Assembly: GCF_021602345.1 (NCBI RefSeq)
Contig: NZ_BQID01000004.1
Span: 186,001 to 250,000, forward strand
Direction of reading: 5' to 3'
Length of the DNA: 64,000 nt
Source: Pseudomonas pharyngis
GTDB taxonomy: Bacteria > Pseudomonadota > Gammaproteobacteria > Pseudomonadales > Pseudomonadaceae
A model generated the notes under the pieces. It ran no database searches and had not been told where the DNA came from. It worked only from the letters and a program-made list of their open reading frames with translations. Positions 34,801 through 43,714 of this stretch are shown in pieces; position 1 is the stretch's first letter, and the number at the start of each line of letters is the position of its first letter. A program made the translations under genes and the position numbers.

Positions 34801-35211
34801 TCAGGCGGGATAGTTCGCGCGTAGCGCTTCGAGGCCACCCTGATAGATGCCGTTGAACAGCGCCACCACTTCCTCCTCGCTCACGCCCTTGGCCGTGAAG
34901 CGTCCCGACCACGTCACCTTCGCGCCCTGCCCCTGGGCTTCAACACGAATCGTCGCCAGATAATCGGTGGCCGGAAACGGTGCCTGCAGAATCGAATAAC
35001 TGTAGGTTTTGCCCGCGTTATCGAACGTCTCCAGACGCTCGACCACCACGCCACCGTCAGCGGTTTGCAAGGTGCGCACACGCCCACCTTCACTCAGTTC
35101 GCTGTTGGGAATGAACGGCAGCCAGTCCGGCAGGGTGTTGAAGCCGCCAATCAATTGCCAGACCTGATCGGCCGAAGCCGGGATGTCGATCGTTGCTGAT
35201 GCTGTTGCCAT
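34801..35211 (-). CDS. SRPBCC (START-like) family protein
   Basis: 136 residues with the polyketide cyclase/Bet v 1-like pattern: ATIDIPASADQVWQLIGGF at the start, DWLPFIPNSELSEGG, VVERLETFDNAGKTYSYSIL, and the C-terminal helix VVALFNGIYQGGLEALR. Such proteins bind small hydrophobic ligands. It follows the SDR gene after 23 bases and ends an AKR-SDR-SRPBCC unit, so it may handle the product of those oxidoreductases. Confidence 0.8.
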   Translation of the reverse strand: MATASATIDIPASADQVWQLIGGFNTLPDWLPFIPNSELSEGGRVRTLQTADGGVVVERLETFDNAGKTYSYSILQAPFPATDYLATIRVEAQGQGAKVTWSGRFTAKGVSEEEVVALFNGIYQGGLEALRANYPA

Positions 35212-35234
35212 AAATAAAAAGTCTCTCGATAAAT

Positions 35235-36032
35235 TCAGATAGTCAGGCTGTCGACCACGCCGCCGTCGACCCGCAACGCGGCGCCGGTGGTGGCTGAAGA
35301 CAGCGGTGAAGCGATGTAGGTGACCAGGTGCGCGACCTCTTCGACATCCGCCACGCGCTGGATGATCGAGCTCGGACGGGCCCGGCGCACAAAGGCGTCA
35401 GCCTCGTCCCGCAGGCTGCGGCCAGATTCGGCGGCGGCATCCTTGAGCATTTCCTCGACACCGTCGGTGAAGGTCGGCCCGGGCAAAATCGCATTAACCG
35501 TAACCCCGGTGCCAGCCAGACGTTTGGCCAGGCCATGGGACACCGCGAGGTTGGCGCTTTTGGTCACGCCGTAGTTGATCATGTCGGCCGGAGTGGCCAC
35601 GCCGGATTCCGAAGACAGGAAGATCACCCGGCCCCAGCCCTGTTCGACCATCGCCGGTACGTAATGCCGCGACAGGCGAACGCCGGAGATCACGTTGATT
35701 TCGTAGAAGCGCGTCCACTCATCGTCCGGCGCATCGAAGAAATCCACGGCGTTGTAGATGCCGAGGTTGTTCACCAGGATGTCGGCTTTCGGTTCAGCGG
35801 CGAACAGTTTCTGCGCGCCTTCGGCCGTGCCCAGATCCGCCGTCAGACCGCGCAGTTGCGCGCCCGGCACTTTGCCTCGAATGCTTGCCAGCGCCTGCTC
35901 GACCTTGGCCGCGTCGCGACCGATCACCACCACCGTGGCGCCCGCCTCGGCCAGCGACTGGCTGATGCCCAAACCGATGCCCGCCGTGCTGCCGCTGACA
36001 ATCGCCAGTTTTCCGCTCAGATCGATCTTCAT
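35235..36032 (-). CDS. Short-chain dehydrogenase/reductase
   Basis: 265-residue SDR: cofactor motif VSGSTAGIGLG (about 13-23), NNLGIY, catalytic Ser in FLSSESG and YGVTK (Tyr/Lys). An unusual insert ESGRSLRDEADAFVRRARPSS lies before the C-terminal substrate region. It overlaps the aldo/keto reductase gene by 4 bases (ATGA), so they are coupled. Substrate unknown. Confidence 0.88.
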   Translation of the reverse strand: MKIDLSGKLAIVSGSTAGIGLGISQSLAEAGATVVVIGRDAAKVEQALASIRGKVPGAQLRGLTADLGTAEGAQKLFAAEPKADILVNNLGIYNAVDFFDAPDDEWTRFYEINVISGVRLSRHYVPAMVEQGWGRVIFLSSESGVATPADMINYGVTKSANLAVSHGLAKRLAGTGVTVNAILPGPTFTDGVEEMLKDAAAESGRSLRDEADAFVRRARPSSIIQRVADVEEVAHLVTYIASPLSSATTGAALRVDGGVVDSLTI

Positions 36033-37051
36033 GCTTTCACCTCGTCGATGGGTAATGGTGCACGTTCGGACACCAGTTTCGCTTCACGCATGGCCTGCCA
36101 GAAACCGGCCGGAATGACCGCCGACAGCGCCGCCACATCTTCAGCGATGCGCCCCGGTTTGCTCGCGCCGGGAATCACGGCTGCCACGGCCGGATTGGCC
36201 AGCGAGAATTGTAGTGCAGCCGCTTTGACATCCACGCCATGGGCCGCAGCAATGCGTTTGATCTGCTCGACCTTCGCCACGATCTCAGGGCTGGCCTTCT
36301 GGTATTCGAAGTGCGCGCCGCCGGCCAGGATCCCCGAGCTGTAGGGACCGCCGACCACGATTTCAACATTCTGCGCCCGCGCCGAATCCATCAAACGCTG
36401 CAAGGCGCGGTCGTGGTCGAGCAAGGTATAGCGGCCGGCCAGCAGGAAGCCGTCAGGCTGCGCCTCGGTCAGGTCCAGCGTCAACTCGCACGGCTCGACC
36501 TTGTTCACGCCCAGGCCCCAACCCTTGATCACGCCTTCTTCACGCAGACGGGTCAGGACTTTAAAGGCGCCGGTGCGGGCCTGATTGAAGTACTCGAGCC
36601 ATTGATCGCCGTAGAAATCCTGAGCGATGTCGTGGACCCAGACGATGTCGAGGCGATCGGTTTTCAGACGCTTGAGGCTGTCTTCGATCGAGCGCAGCGT
36701 GGCGTCGGCGCTGTAGTCGTTGACAATCTTGTTCGGGCGACCGTGTTCGAACACCCCACTTTTCTCGCCCAGATCCCGGGCGGCGGCGTCTTCGACTTCA
36801 TCGAGAATCACCCGGCCGACCTTGGTGCTGAGCACATAGTCGTCGCGCTTGTAGCGGGACAGTGCTTCGCCGAGGCGGATTTCCGAGAGGCCCGAGCCGT
36901 AGAACGGTGCGGTGTCGAAGTACCGCACGCCGGCATCCCACGCTGCGTGCACGGTGGCTTGCGCTTCTTCTTCAGGAATGGCGCGAAACATGTTGCCCAG
37001 TGGCGCGGTGCCGAAGCCGAGTTGGCCGGGGAGTTTGTCTTTCAAGCTCAT
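36029..37051 (-). CDS. Aldo/keto reductase
   Basis: 340 residues. The AKR tetrad is visible: Asp and Tyr in FDTAPFYGSGLSEIRLGEAL, Lys in VLSTKVGR, His in IVWVHDIAQD. The pattern is near the D-threo-aldose 1-dehydrogenase / pyridoxal reductase branch. ATG 37051 has GAGG about 8 bases upstream; the frame is open 41 codons further but that stretch runs into the divergent promoter. First gene of a three-gene leftward unit, divergent from a LysR regulator. Confidence 0.9.
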   Translation of the reverse strand: MSLKDKLPGQLGFGTAPLGNMFRAIPEEEAQATVHAAWDAGVRYFDTAPFYGSGLSEIRLGEALSRYKRDDYVLSTKVGRVILDEVEDAAARDLGEKSGVFEHGRPNKIVNDYSADATLRSIEDSLKRLKTDRLDIVWVHDIAQDFYGDQWLEYFNQARTGAFKVLTRLREEGVIKGWGLGVNKVEPCELTLDLTEAQPDGFLLAGRYTLLDHDRALQRLMDSARAQNVEIVVGGPYSSGILAGGAHFEYQKASPEIVAKVEQIKRIAAAHGVDVKAAALQFSLANPAVAAVIPGASKPGRIAEDVAALSAVIPAGFWQAMREAKLVSERAPLPIDEVKA

Positions 37052-37163
37052 GATGCTGTCCTCGTAGTTCGTGGTCGGTGTTGACCGTTGAGCAAATCCT
37101 AGATTGCGCCACTCAGACCGTCCAAGACATAATCCGCAGCACTTGAGTCCCTGAAGGTCTGAC

Positions 37164-38057
37164 ATGATCGACATCCGCCAATTGCGCTACTTCGTCGCCG
37201 TCGCCGAGGAAGAACACGTCGGCCGCGCCGCCGAGCGCCTGCACATTTCCCAGTCGCCCCTGAGCCGACAGATCGCCCAGCTCGAAGAACGCCTGGGCCT
37301 GACCCTGTTCGAACGCAGCCAACAGCGCATTCGCCTGACCCGCGACGGCCAGACCTTTCTCGCCGAAACCCGCGCCCTGCTGACCCACGCCAACCGCCTG
37401 GAATCCCTCGGCAAACGCCTGGGCCGTGGCGAAGAAGGCGGCCTGTGCATCGGCTACATCGAGAACGCGATGCACGCCGGGGTTTTGCCCAATGCCTTGC
37501 GCGTACTGCGGTTCGATCGGCCTAACGTGCATGTCGCGCTGTACAACCTGAGTTCTGCCGAACAACTGGAAGGCCTGCGTCAGCGTAGCCTCGATATCGC
37601 GCTGGTCAGTGAACCGCCGACGATCGACGATCCCGACCTGCTGGGCTTTCAGGTGCTGGACGACCCGATGCTGCTGGCGCTGCCCGAAGGACACCCGCTG
37701 AACCAACTGGCGTCGCTGACCCCGGCGGATCTGGCCGATCAGGAATGGATCGGCGTGCAGCCACGCCAAGGGGCCGACGATGAGTTCGTCAGCGCCTGCA
37801 TCCGTGCAGGCTTCACCCCGGATGTGCGGATGCAGGCCACCGAGCCGTTTACCGCGCTGGGGCTGGTCGCCTCGGGCCTGGGGATCGCGATGATCCAGAA
37901 AGGCCTGAGCCACAACGCACCGCCGGGCGTGGTGCTGCGGGAAGTGCCGTGGCTGGCGTTCACCACACCGTTGTGGGCGGCGTGGCACCGGATCAACCTG
38001 CGGCCGCTGGTGGAAACGTTTCGCAAGGTATTGACCGGCGTCGATCCCGCCCAGTGA
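37164..38057 (+). CDS. LysR-family regulator (CatR/BenM-like group)
   Basis: 297 residues. It begins MIDIRQLRYFVAVAEEEHVG, with HTH AAERLHISQSPLSRQIAQLEE (about 23-43), the form typical of the CatR/BenM/CbbR side of the family. It is divergent from the AKR-SDR-SRPBCC unit with 112 bases between the starts, the classic layout of a LysR activator and its target operon. Confidence 0.9.
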   Translation: MIDIRQLRYFVAVAEEEHVGRAAERLHISQSPLSRQIAQLEERLGLTLFERSQQRIRLTRDGQTFLAETRALLTHANRLESLGKRLGRGEEGGLCIGYIENAMHAGVLPNALRVLRFDRPNVHVALYNLSSAEQLEGLRQRSLDIALVSEPPTIDDPDLLGFQVLDDPMLLALPEGHPLNQLASLTPADLADQEWIGVQPRQGADDEFVSACIRAGFTPDVRMQATEPFTALGLVASGLGIAMIQKGLSHNAPPGVVLREVPWLAFTTPLWAAWHRINLRPLVETFRKVLTGVDPAQ

Positions 38058-38120
38058 CCCGACAGCGAAAGACTTTGCTGCTTTACTGAAAAGACTCAAA
38101 AAAACAGCGAGTCTTCCGGC

Positions 38121-39047
38121 ATGAACCGCAATGACCTGCGTCGCGTGGACATGAACCTGTTGGTGATTTTCGAAACCCTGATGTTCGAAAAGAACCTGAC
38201 CCGCGCCGGGGAAAAGCTGTTCCTTGGCCAACCCGCCGTCAGTGCTTCACTGGCGAAACTGCGCGACCTATTTGACGACCCGTTGCTGGTGCGCAACGGT
38301 CGCGTGCTGGAGCCGACCCAGCGGGCGCTGGCGATCCTCAAGGAATTGCAGCCGGCGATGGACACCATTTCCGGCGCGGTCAGCCGGGCCAAGGATTTCG
38401 ACCCGCTGAGCAGCCGCGACGTGTTTCGCATCGGTCTGTCGGACGATGCCGAGTTCGGCCTGCTGCCGCCGCTGCTCAAGCAATTGCGCGAGGAAGCGCC
38501 GGACGTGGTGGTCGTCATCCGCCGGGTTAATTTCCTGCTGATGTCGTCGATGCTGGCGTCCGGGGAGATTTCCGTCGGCGTCAGTTACACCACTGAACTG
38601 CCGGCCAATGCCAAACGCAAAAAACTGCGGGACCTGCGCTGCAAGATCCTGCGCGGCGATGATCGTCCCGGCGCGCTGACCCTCGACGACTACTGCGAAC
38701 GGCCCCATGCGCTGGTGTCGTTTTCCGGCGATCTGGGCGGTGCCATCGACAACGATCTGGCGCGAATCAACCGTGCACGTCGTGTCGTGCTGGCAGTGCC
38801 GCAATTCGCTCCGCTGCGGGCGATTCTGGCCGGCACCGACATGCTCGCCACCGTGCCGGATTTCGCCGCTTGTGCGCTGGTCGAAGGCAGCAGCGTGCTG
38901 CGCGCCGACGACCCGCCGTTCGACATCGTGCCTTCGGAGCTTTCGATGGTCTGGAACGGGGTCAACGACAACGATCCGGCGGAACGCTGGTTGCGCTCGC
39001 TGATTGCCCATCACATGTCGGCGCCGCTTCCGCCACAGGCGCACTGA
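38121..39047 (+). CDS. LysR-family regulator (NodD/SyrM-like group)
   Basis: 308 residues: MNRNDLRRVDMNLLVIFETL start, HTH NLTRAGEKLFLGQPAVSASLAKLRD (about 32-56), effector domain with IGLSDDAEFGLLPPLLKQL. Such an N-terminus is seen in the NodD/LeuO-type branch. It follows the previous LysR gene in the same direction after 63 bases. Its last 86 bases overlap the end of the convergent DinB gene. Targets unknown. Confidence 0.88.
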   Translation: MNRNDLRRVDMNLLVIFETLMFEKNLTRAGEKLFLGQPAVSASLAKLRDLFDDPLLVRNGRVLEPTQRALAILKELQPAMDTISGAVSRAKDFDPLSSRDVFRIGLSDDAEFGLLPPLLKQLREEAPDVVVVIRRVNFLLMSSMLASGEISVGVSYTTELPANAKRKKLRDLRCKILRGDDRPGALTLDDYCERPHALVSFSGDLGGAIDNDLARINRARRVVLAVPQFAPLRAILAGTDMLATVPDFAACALVEGSSVLRADDPPFDIVPSELSMVWNGVNDNDPAERWLRSLIAHHMSAPLPPQAH

Positions 39048-39561
39048 TCGGCTTGAACCCCGGATCGACCTCGCGCAGGTACACCGGCAGGTCGGTCATC
39101 GGCGGCATCTGCGGGATCTCGAAATACATCTGCACCACCCAGCCACGGTGGTAGTTGTTGTGGTTGATCACGTGCATCAGGATCGCCCCGGCGTTCATGG
39201 TGCCGCCATCGCCGGAAACAAATTTGAAATCGATCGAGCGGTTCAGCGAGGCTTCGGTCTGCTGCGCGCTCCAGGTGCGATACCAGCCATCGACTTCCTG
39301 CTGGGCCTGGCGCAACTCGCCGAGGTCGGCGTGCACCAGATCATGGGACGTCGTGAAACCGTGCTCGCGCCCTTCGAGGTGCGCCTGCCAGATCCGGTCG
39401 ACCACGTAGATGTGGTTCAGCGTACCGATCATGTTCTTGAAAACCGTCTTGCGCTCCCTCGTCGTCTCCCCCGCCGGCAGCGCTTGCAGGCTGTCGAACA
39501 GACGCTGATTGGCCCAGGTCTTGTAGTCCGTGAGCAGATGGGCCGTGGCCAGATTGATCAT
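38962..39561 (-). CDS. DinB-family putative metal-dependent protein
   Basis: 199 residues, a four-helix-bundle DinB/YfiT-like protein. The metal-site histidines are in TLNHIYVVDRIWQ and HVINHNNYHRGWV (HxxxH-type pair). The conserved core ends near YLREVDPGFKPI. The last 25 or so residues are low in complexity and lie antisense to the 3' end of the LysR gene, so the reading frame ran past its ancestral end or the family tail is variable. Possible bacillithiol/mycothiol-type transferase fold; function unknown here. Confidence 0.85.
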   Translation of the reverse strand: MINLATAHLLTDYKTWANQRLFDSLQALPAGETTRERKTVFKNMIGTLNHIYVVDRIWQAHLEGREHGFTTSHDLVHADLGELRQAQQEVDGWYRTWSAQQTEASLNRSIDFKFVSGDGGTMNAGAILMHVINHNNYHRGWVVQMYFEIPQMPPMTDLPVYLREVDPGFKPISAPVAEAAPTCDGQSASATSVPPDRCR

Positions 39562-39895
39562 CGCGGGTCACCGTAGGCACGAAAAAGGGCTTCGCCTAGG
39601 ATAGACCTCTCTCGCGGGAATGGCGGTGGTGCTGACTATTGGTCGAAGGGGAATACCTTCCGCTTTCGCTCAAGCGCCCAACCGCGCCCACCCCGCCACC
39701 AGTTGCGCACTGATACTTACCCCGCCACAAACAATGATCACCACATCCCGTGCCCCCGCCAGCGCCGGGAGGTCAAGATACGCCACCGCCAGTGAAATCC
39801 CGCACGCCGTTGATCCTCCATACGCCGTTGCCAGCGGCTAAACGCCGGGGATCGTGCCGGGATCTACACTGAACGGAACAGCCCGTGAGGTGCCT
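39562..39895. other. 334-base gap containing a gene remnant
   Basis: Between the DinB gene and the frameshifted methyltransferase gene. It contains the dehydratase remnant at 39670-39837 and a short upstream region for the rightward gene. Nothing else recognised. Confidence 0.5.
39670..39837 (-). pseudogene. C-terminal remnant of a serine/threonine dehydratase-like PLP enzyme
   Basis: The minus strand reads, from just after a TAG (39838-39840), TAYGGSTACGISLAVAYLDL followed by ARDVVIIVCGGVSISAQL and WARLGA-stop. STACGISLAVAY resembles the EP(S/A)CGA(A/S)LA segment, and VVIIVCGGVSI the VVxVCGGxN(I/V)S segment, of fold type II L-serine/L-threonine dehydratases. Only about 55 residues remain and no N-terminal part is found, so this is a decayed gene end. 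Confidence 0.65.
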
Positions 39896-40554
39896 ATGAA
39901 AATGTCTGCGCAAATGACCGTGGTCGCCGTGCTCGCCACCCTCGCCTATCTGGGCCTGGCGATGTGGGGCATCGGTGGCGTGGCGGTGTTTTTTTCTCAC
40001 GGCGCATTGGTCGTGGTGGCCTTGGCCACGCTGGCCATGGTGGTGGCGTCGCTGTTCACGGAAGTGAATCTGAGCACCGGCGAGCGCGAGGACCGGGCCA
40101 ATCGCTGGGTGATTCCGGCGTTCGCCGTAATCGGATTGGTCAGTGCCTTTCTGCCGGCTTATTGCGACCGCATCGGCTTTTGGACCATCGGCCGCGAAGG
40201 CACCCGTTGGCTGGGAGCGCTGTTGTTTATCGTCGGCGGCGGATTGCGTTTATGGCCGGTGTTTGTGCTGGGCCATCGGTTCAGCGGGTTGGTGGCGATT
40301 CAGCCGGGGCACAGGTTGGTCACCGAAGGCATCTACAGCATCTGCGCAACCCCAGTTATCTGGGGCTGGTGATCAATGCGATCGGCTGGGCACTGGCGTT
40401 TCGTTCGGTGGTCGGCCTGTTGCTGGCGGCGCTGACGCTGATCCCGCTGATCGCCCGCATCCACGCCGAAGAGGCCCTGCTGCGTGCGCAGTTCGGCGCC
40501 GAATACGACGCTTATTGCGCGCGCAGCTGGCGACTGGTGCCCTGGGTTTATTGA
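39896..40554 (+). pseudogene. Isoprenylcysteine carboxyl methyltransferase-like membrane protein, frameshifted
   Basis: From ATG 39896 (GAGG 6 bases upstream) the frame runs through several membrane helices to HRLVTEGIYSI and then stops at 40370-40372. The family continuation (LRNPSYLGLVINAIGWALAF ... EEALLRAQFG) is found in another frame to 40554. Restoring one C at about 40339 (AGC-CAT-CTG instead of AGCATCTG) gives a continuous 219-residue protein with the ICMT/PEMT motif R-N-P-x-Y-L-G and the terminal E-E-x-L...F-G-x-x-Y. So a one-base deletion (or sequencing error in CC) broke it. Confidence 0.82.
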
Positions 40555-41216
40555 GGTTGCAGGCGCAGCTGGCCGTCGCTGTCGATGCTCAGCGCAATGT
40601 CGCGGTAACTGGCGATGGTCGCGTGTGCAGTTTCAAGCGGATGCTGGTGAGTCGTGGTGATGATCATCAACGGCGCACCGGCGGCTTCAGCGGCCTGGAT
40701 GCCGACGGTGGCGTCTTCGAAAATCAGGCAGTCCGCCGGCTCAAGGCCCAGGCGTTTGGCCGCCAGTCGATAACCGGCCGGATCCGGTTTGCCGGCGCTC
40801 ACGTCTTCAGCGGTGATCATCACCGCCGGTTCAGGAATCCCCGCCGCCGCCATCCGCCGCAATGCCAGATCCCGTGGCGCCGAGGTCACCATGGCCCAGC
40901 GATCCGCCGGCAACGACTTGAGAAACGCCGCAGCACCGGGAATCTCGACAATGCCTTCGACGTCTTCGATTTCCGCCGTGGTGATGAACGCCGCTTGCGC
41001 CTCGGCGTCCACGCCCGGCAGGTTCAAACGCGTGATGGTGTCGATGGCGCGCACGCCATGGATGGTCGGCAGGAACGTTTCGACGTTCACCCCGTGGCGC
41101 ACGGCCCAGGCGGACCAGATCCGCTCGGCGGCGGCGATGGAGTTGAGGACGGTGCCGTCCATGTCGAACAGGAACGCGCCGAACGCGCGGTTGAAAATAG
41201 TCTCGTGAGCTGACAA
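40548..41216 (-). CDS. HAD-superfamily hydrolase (phosphatase, subfamily IA)
   Basis: 222 residues. HAD motifs: I FLFDMDGTVLNS (nucleophile Asp), II VTSAP, III lysine in AGKPDPAGY, IV IFEDATVGIQAAEAAG. The cap pattern suits sugar-phosphate phosphatases such as the Gph/YfbT group. The best start is a TTG at 41216 with AGGAAG about 8 bases upstream; a GTG at 41267 would extend it. Its stop overlaps the end of the methyltransferase pseudogene by a few bases. Confidence 0.88.
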   Translation of the reverse strand: MSAHETIFNRAFGAFLFDMDGTVLNSIAAAERIWSAWAVRHGVNVETFLPTIHGVRAIDTITRLNLPGVDAEAQAAFITTAEIEDVEGIVEIPGAAAFLKSLPADRWAMVTSAPRDLALRRMAAAGIPEPAVMITAEDVSAGKPDPAGYRLAAKRLGLEPADCLIFEDATVGIQAAEAAGAPLMIITTTHQHPLETAHATIASYRDIALSIDSDGQLRLQPQ

Positions 41217-41279
41217 AAGATCACTTCCTCGCAAGGGGCCGGGCAACGATGCCCGGCAATGTAGCACTTGCAGGACGCT

Positions 41280-41693
41280 TCAGTGCAGACGCGGCGCCCT
41301 GGATTTGAACGCACTGTCCACGCAATCGAGCAACTGGCCGATTGCCCAAGGCTTCTTGATGAACGCCACCGGATGTTTCACCCCTGAGGTTTCCGGCGTT
41401 TCATAACCGGACATGACCATCACCGGTTTGTCCGGCCAGCGATCGCCGACCAGATTGGCCAGGTCCGCGCCGTTAAGGGTGCCGGGCATGGTGATGTCGG
41501 TGAGCAGCAGCGCCACTTCCGGCGCGTGCTCTTCCAGGTATTGCGAGGCCGCATCGGCACTGGTCTGCGGCTCGACCTTGAAACCTTCCTCCTGAAGAAT
41601 TTCGCAAAGAAACTCCAGAATCAACGGATCGTCCTCGACTACCAGAATCAATCCGCCAGGAAGGTGCGCGCTCGACGTCGAAATTGGACACAT
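41280..41693 (-). CDS. Single-domain response regulator (receiver only)
   Basis: 137 residues, CheY-like receiver without an output domain: acidic VVEDDP near the N-terminus, phospho-acceptor Asp in LLLTDITMPGTLNGADL, conserved Thr/Ser in MVMSGYE and Lys in AFIKKPW. ATG 41693 has GGAG 9 bases upstream. No kinase gene is next to it. Proteins of this kind often come from hybrid-kinase phosphorelays. Confidence 0.88.
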   Translation of the reverse strand: MCPISTSSAHLPGGLILVVEDDPLILEFLCEILQEEGFKVEPQTSADAASQYLEEHAPEVALLLTDITMPGTLNGADLANLVGDRWPDKPVMVMSGYETPETSGVKHPVAFIKKPWAIGQLLDCVDSAFKSRAPRLH

Positions 41694-41881
41694 GAACTGG
41701 CACTCCCTGAATTGCATGAACGATTTAGCGGCTTGATCCCGCTGCTTATCTGGTATGAGCAGCGCCTTCTACAGAAATTCATTTTTGATACAGGTCTTTT
41801 CGATAACAGCCGTTCGACGGGCAGTCGCCGGCGCATAATTGCGGTTAAAATGCGCGCCCTTTTGCTGGCCGATCCTGATTG

Positions 41882-42823
41882 ATGAACCCTCAAGCCCTCG
41901 CCGTTCTCCATGCCCACCTGCTCACTGCGCTGACTTCGGCCCCGGCCGAAACCCGGCGTCTGTTCCATGGGCGCGGGCGTTGCTGGCCGGGGCTGGAGCA
42001 AGTCACTGTGGATTGGCTGCAGGGCGTGGTGCTGGTGTCATTGTTCAAGGAGCCCGAGGCTTCGCAGCTGGACGACCTCAAGCGCCTGCTGCTGGAAATC
42101 ACCGGTTCGGAGCCATGGCAGCAGTCCGGCGCCCACACCCTGCTGATCCAGCACCGTTACTTGCCGCAAAGCACCGCCGAATGGCTGCTCGGTGAAGAAA
42201 TCGACGAAATGACCATCGTCGAAGGCGGGCTCAAATACCGCGTGGATCTGGGCCGCAAGCAGAACGCCGGGCTGTTCCTCGACATGCGTTACGGGCGCAA
42301 CTGGGTGCGTGAGCAGGCGGCGGGCAAACGGGTGCTGAACCTGTTCGCCTACACCTGCGGTTTTTCGGTGGCAGCGATCAAGGGCGGCGCCAGTCACGTG
42401 GTCAACCTCGACATGTCCCGCGCCGCGCTGAGCCGGGGCCGTGACAATCACCGGCTGAACGGGCATGACCTGAGCAAGGTGAGTTTCCTCGGCCACGACC
42501 TGTTCAAGTCCTGGGGCAAGGTCATCAACAGCGGCCCGTATGATCTGGTGATAATCGACCCGCCATCGTTCCAGAAAGGCAGTTTTCTGCTGACCAAGGA
42601 TTACCAGCGCGTGCTGCGTCGTCTGCCGGAATTGCTGACGGCGCAGGGCACGGTGCTGGCCTGCATGAACGACCCTTCGTTCGGTTCGGACTTCCTGATC
42701 GACGGCGTGACCCGGGAAGCGCCGAGCCTGCGCTTCGAGCAGCGGCTGGAAAATCCGCCGGAGTTTCCGGATATCGACCCGGAAAGCGGTCTGAAAGCGC
42801 TGCTGTTCAAGCAGATCGGCTGA
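41882..42823 (+). CDS. Class I SAM-dependent methyltransferase (RlmI/RlmK-like)
   Basis: 313 residues. The SAM site is LNLFAYTCGFSVAAIKGGA, the acidic motif VVNLDMS, and the catalytic loop DLVIIDPPSFQKGSF. This is the pattern of 23S rRNA m5C/m2G methyltransferases of the COG1092 group, without a PUA domain. ATG 41882 is used (a TTG one codon upstream is possible). An rRNA substrate is inferred from the family. Confidence 0.83.
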   Translation: MNPQALAVLHAHLLTALTSAPAETRRLFHGRGRCWPGLEQVTVDWLQGVVLVSLFKEPEASQLDDLKRLLLEITGSEPWQQSGAHTLLIQHRYLPQSTAEWLLGEEIDEMTIVEGGLKYRVDLGRKQNAGLFLDMRYGRNWVREQAAGKRVLNLFAYTCGFSVAAIKGGASHVVNLDMSRAALSRGRDNHRLNGHDLSKVSFLGHDLFKSWGKVINSGPYDLVIIDPPSFQKGSFLLTKDYQRVLRRLPELLTAQGTVLACMNDPSFGSDFLIDGVTREAPSLRFEQRLENPPEFPDIDPESGLKALLFKQIG

Positions 42824-42828
42824 CCCGC

Positions 42829-43602
42829 TCAGCGCGGCCGCAACACCAGCGCAAACAACTCGCCATGCCCGGTGACGTTGAGCTTGTGATAGAGATTGCG
42901 CCGGTGCACCTTCACGGTCTCCGGCGAAATGTTCATGTGCTGGGCGATGGCCTTGCTGGAAAAGCCCTGGAGAATCAGACGAGCCGTGTCGATCTCGCGC
43001 GCGGTCAGGCGGGCGTCGAAGCGGTCGAGCAGCGCCGCAATATCGCCGACCGGCGCTTCGACCGCCGCGCCTTGCGGCGGCATCAACTGCACATGCCGAC
43101 GCATCGCTGACAGCACCCAATCCCGCACGCAGAGCAGGCGCCCCTGCTCCTGCAAACTGAACGCCGTCGAGCGGCCCATCGACAAGCCGAGCACGCCGTC
43201 GTCGAGGTTGACCAGAAATTGCAGCTCATCCGCGCCGACCACCGAGCGGAAGTAACTCTGGTAGTACTCGCTGTGCAGAAACTGGTCCGGCGCCACGGAT
43301 GCAAGGCTGTGCAAACCGTCGGAGATCCCGCCGCAGGCGGCCTGATAGAACGGATCAAGCAGGTACATTCCGGCACAGTAACCAGCCAGTTCTTCCTGCT
43401 CGTCGGCGCGGCCCTGGCTGTCGAAGTCGATCAGCAATTGCGGCGGGCGCCCCGTTTGCATCACCGCCACCAGCGCATTGTCCAGCGGCACCAGCAACCG
43501 CAGCGTATCGACCAGCGCCCGCCAGAAACCGTCCTGACCTACCGTAGCGAACACTCGCGACAGGCTCTGATGCACCGGCAATTCCTGCAGCAACGCGTCC
43601 AC
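42829..43602 (-). CDS. LuxR-family transcriptional regulator
   Basis: 257 residues with a C-terminal LuxR HTH (LTAREIDTARLILQGFSSKAIAQHMNISPETVKVHRRNL, about 200-240). The N-terminal part is a ligand domain unlike the acyl-homoserine lactone type. It is divergent from the polyamine-binding-protein/P1 peptidase pair, with 112 bases between the starts, and so probably controls it. Confidence 0.88.
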   Translation of the reverse strand: MDALLQELPVHQSLSRVFATVGQDGFWRALVDTLRLLVPLDNALVAVMQTGRPPQLLIDFDSQGRADEQEELAGYCAGMYLLDPFYQAACGGISDGLHSLASVAPDQFLHSEYYQSYFRSVVGADELQFLVNLDDGVLGLSMGRSTAFSLQEQGRLLCVRDWVLSAMRRHVQLMPPQGAAVEAPVGDIAALLDRFDARLTAREIDTARLILQGFSSKAIAQHMNISPETVKVHRRNLYHKLNVTGHGELFALVLRPR

Positions 43603-43714
43603 GCACTACCCCTTTTGAGTAACCCATGATGGGAATGGGTGCGGCGCGGCCCGCCCGATAGGCTGACCACTCCTGTTCATCACCGGCCTGCCAACAGGCC
43701 AGGAGTGCCGCATC

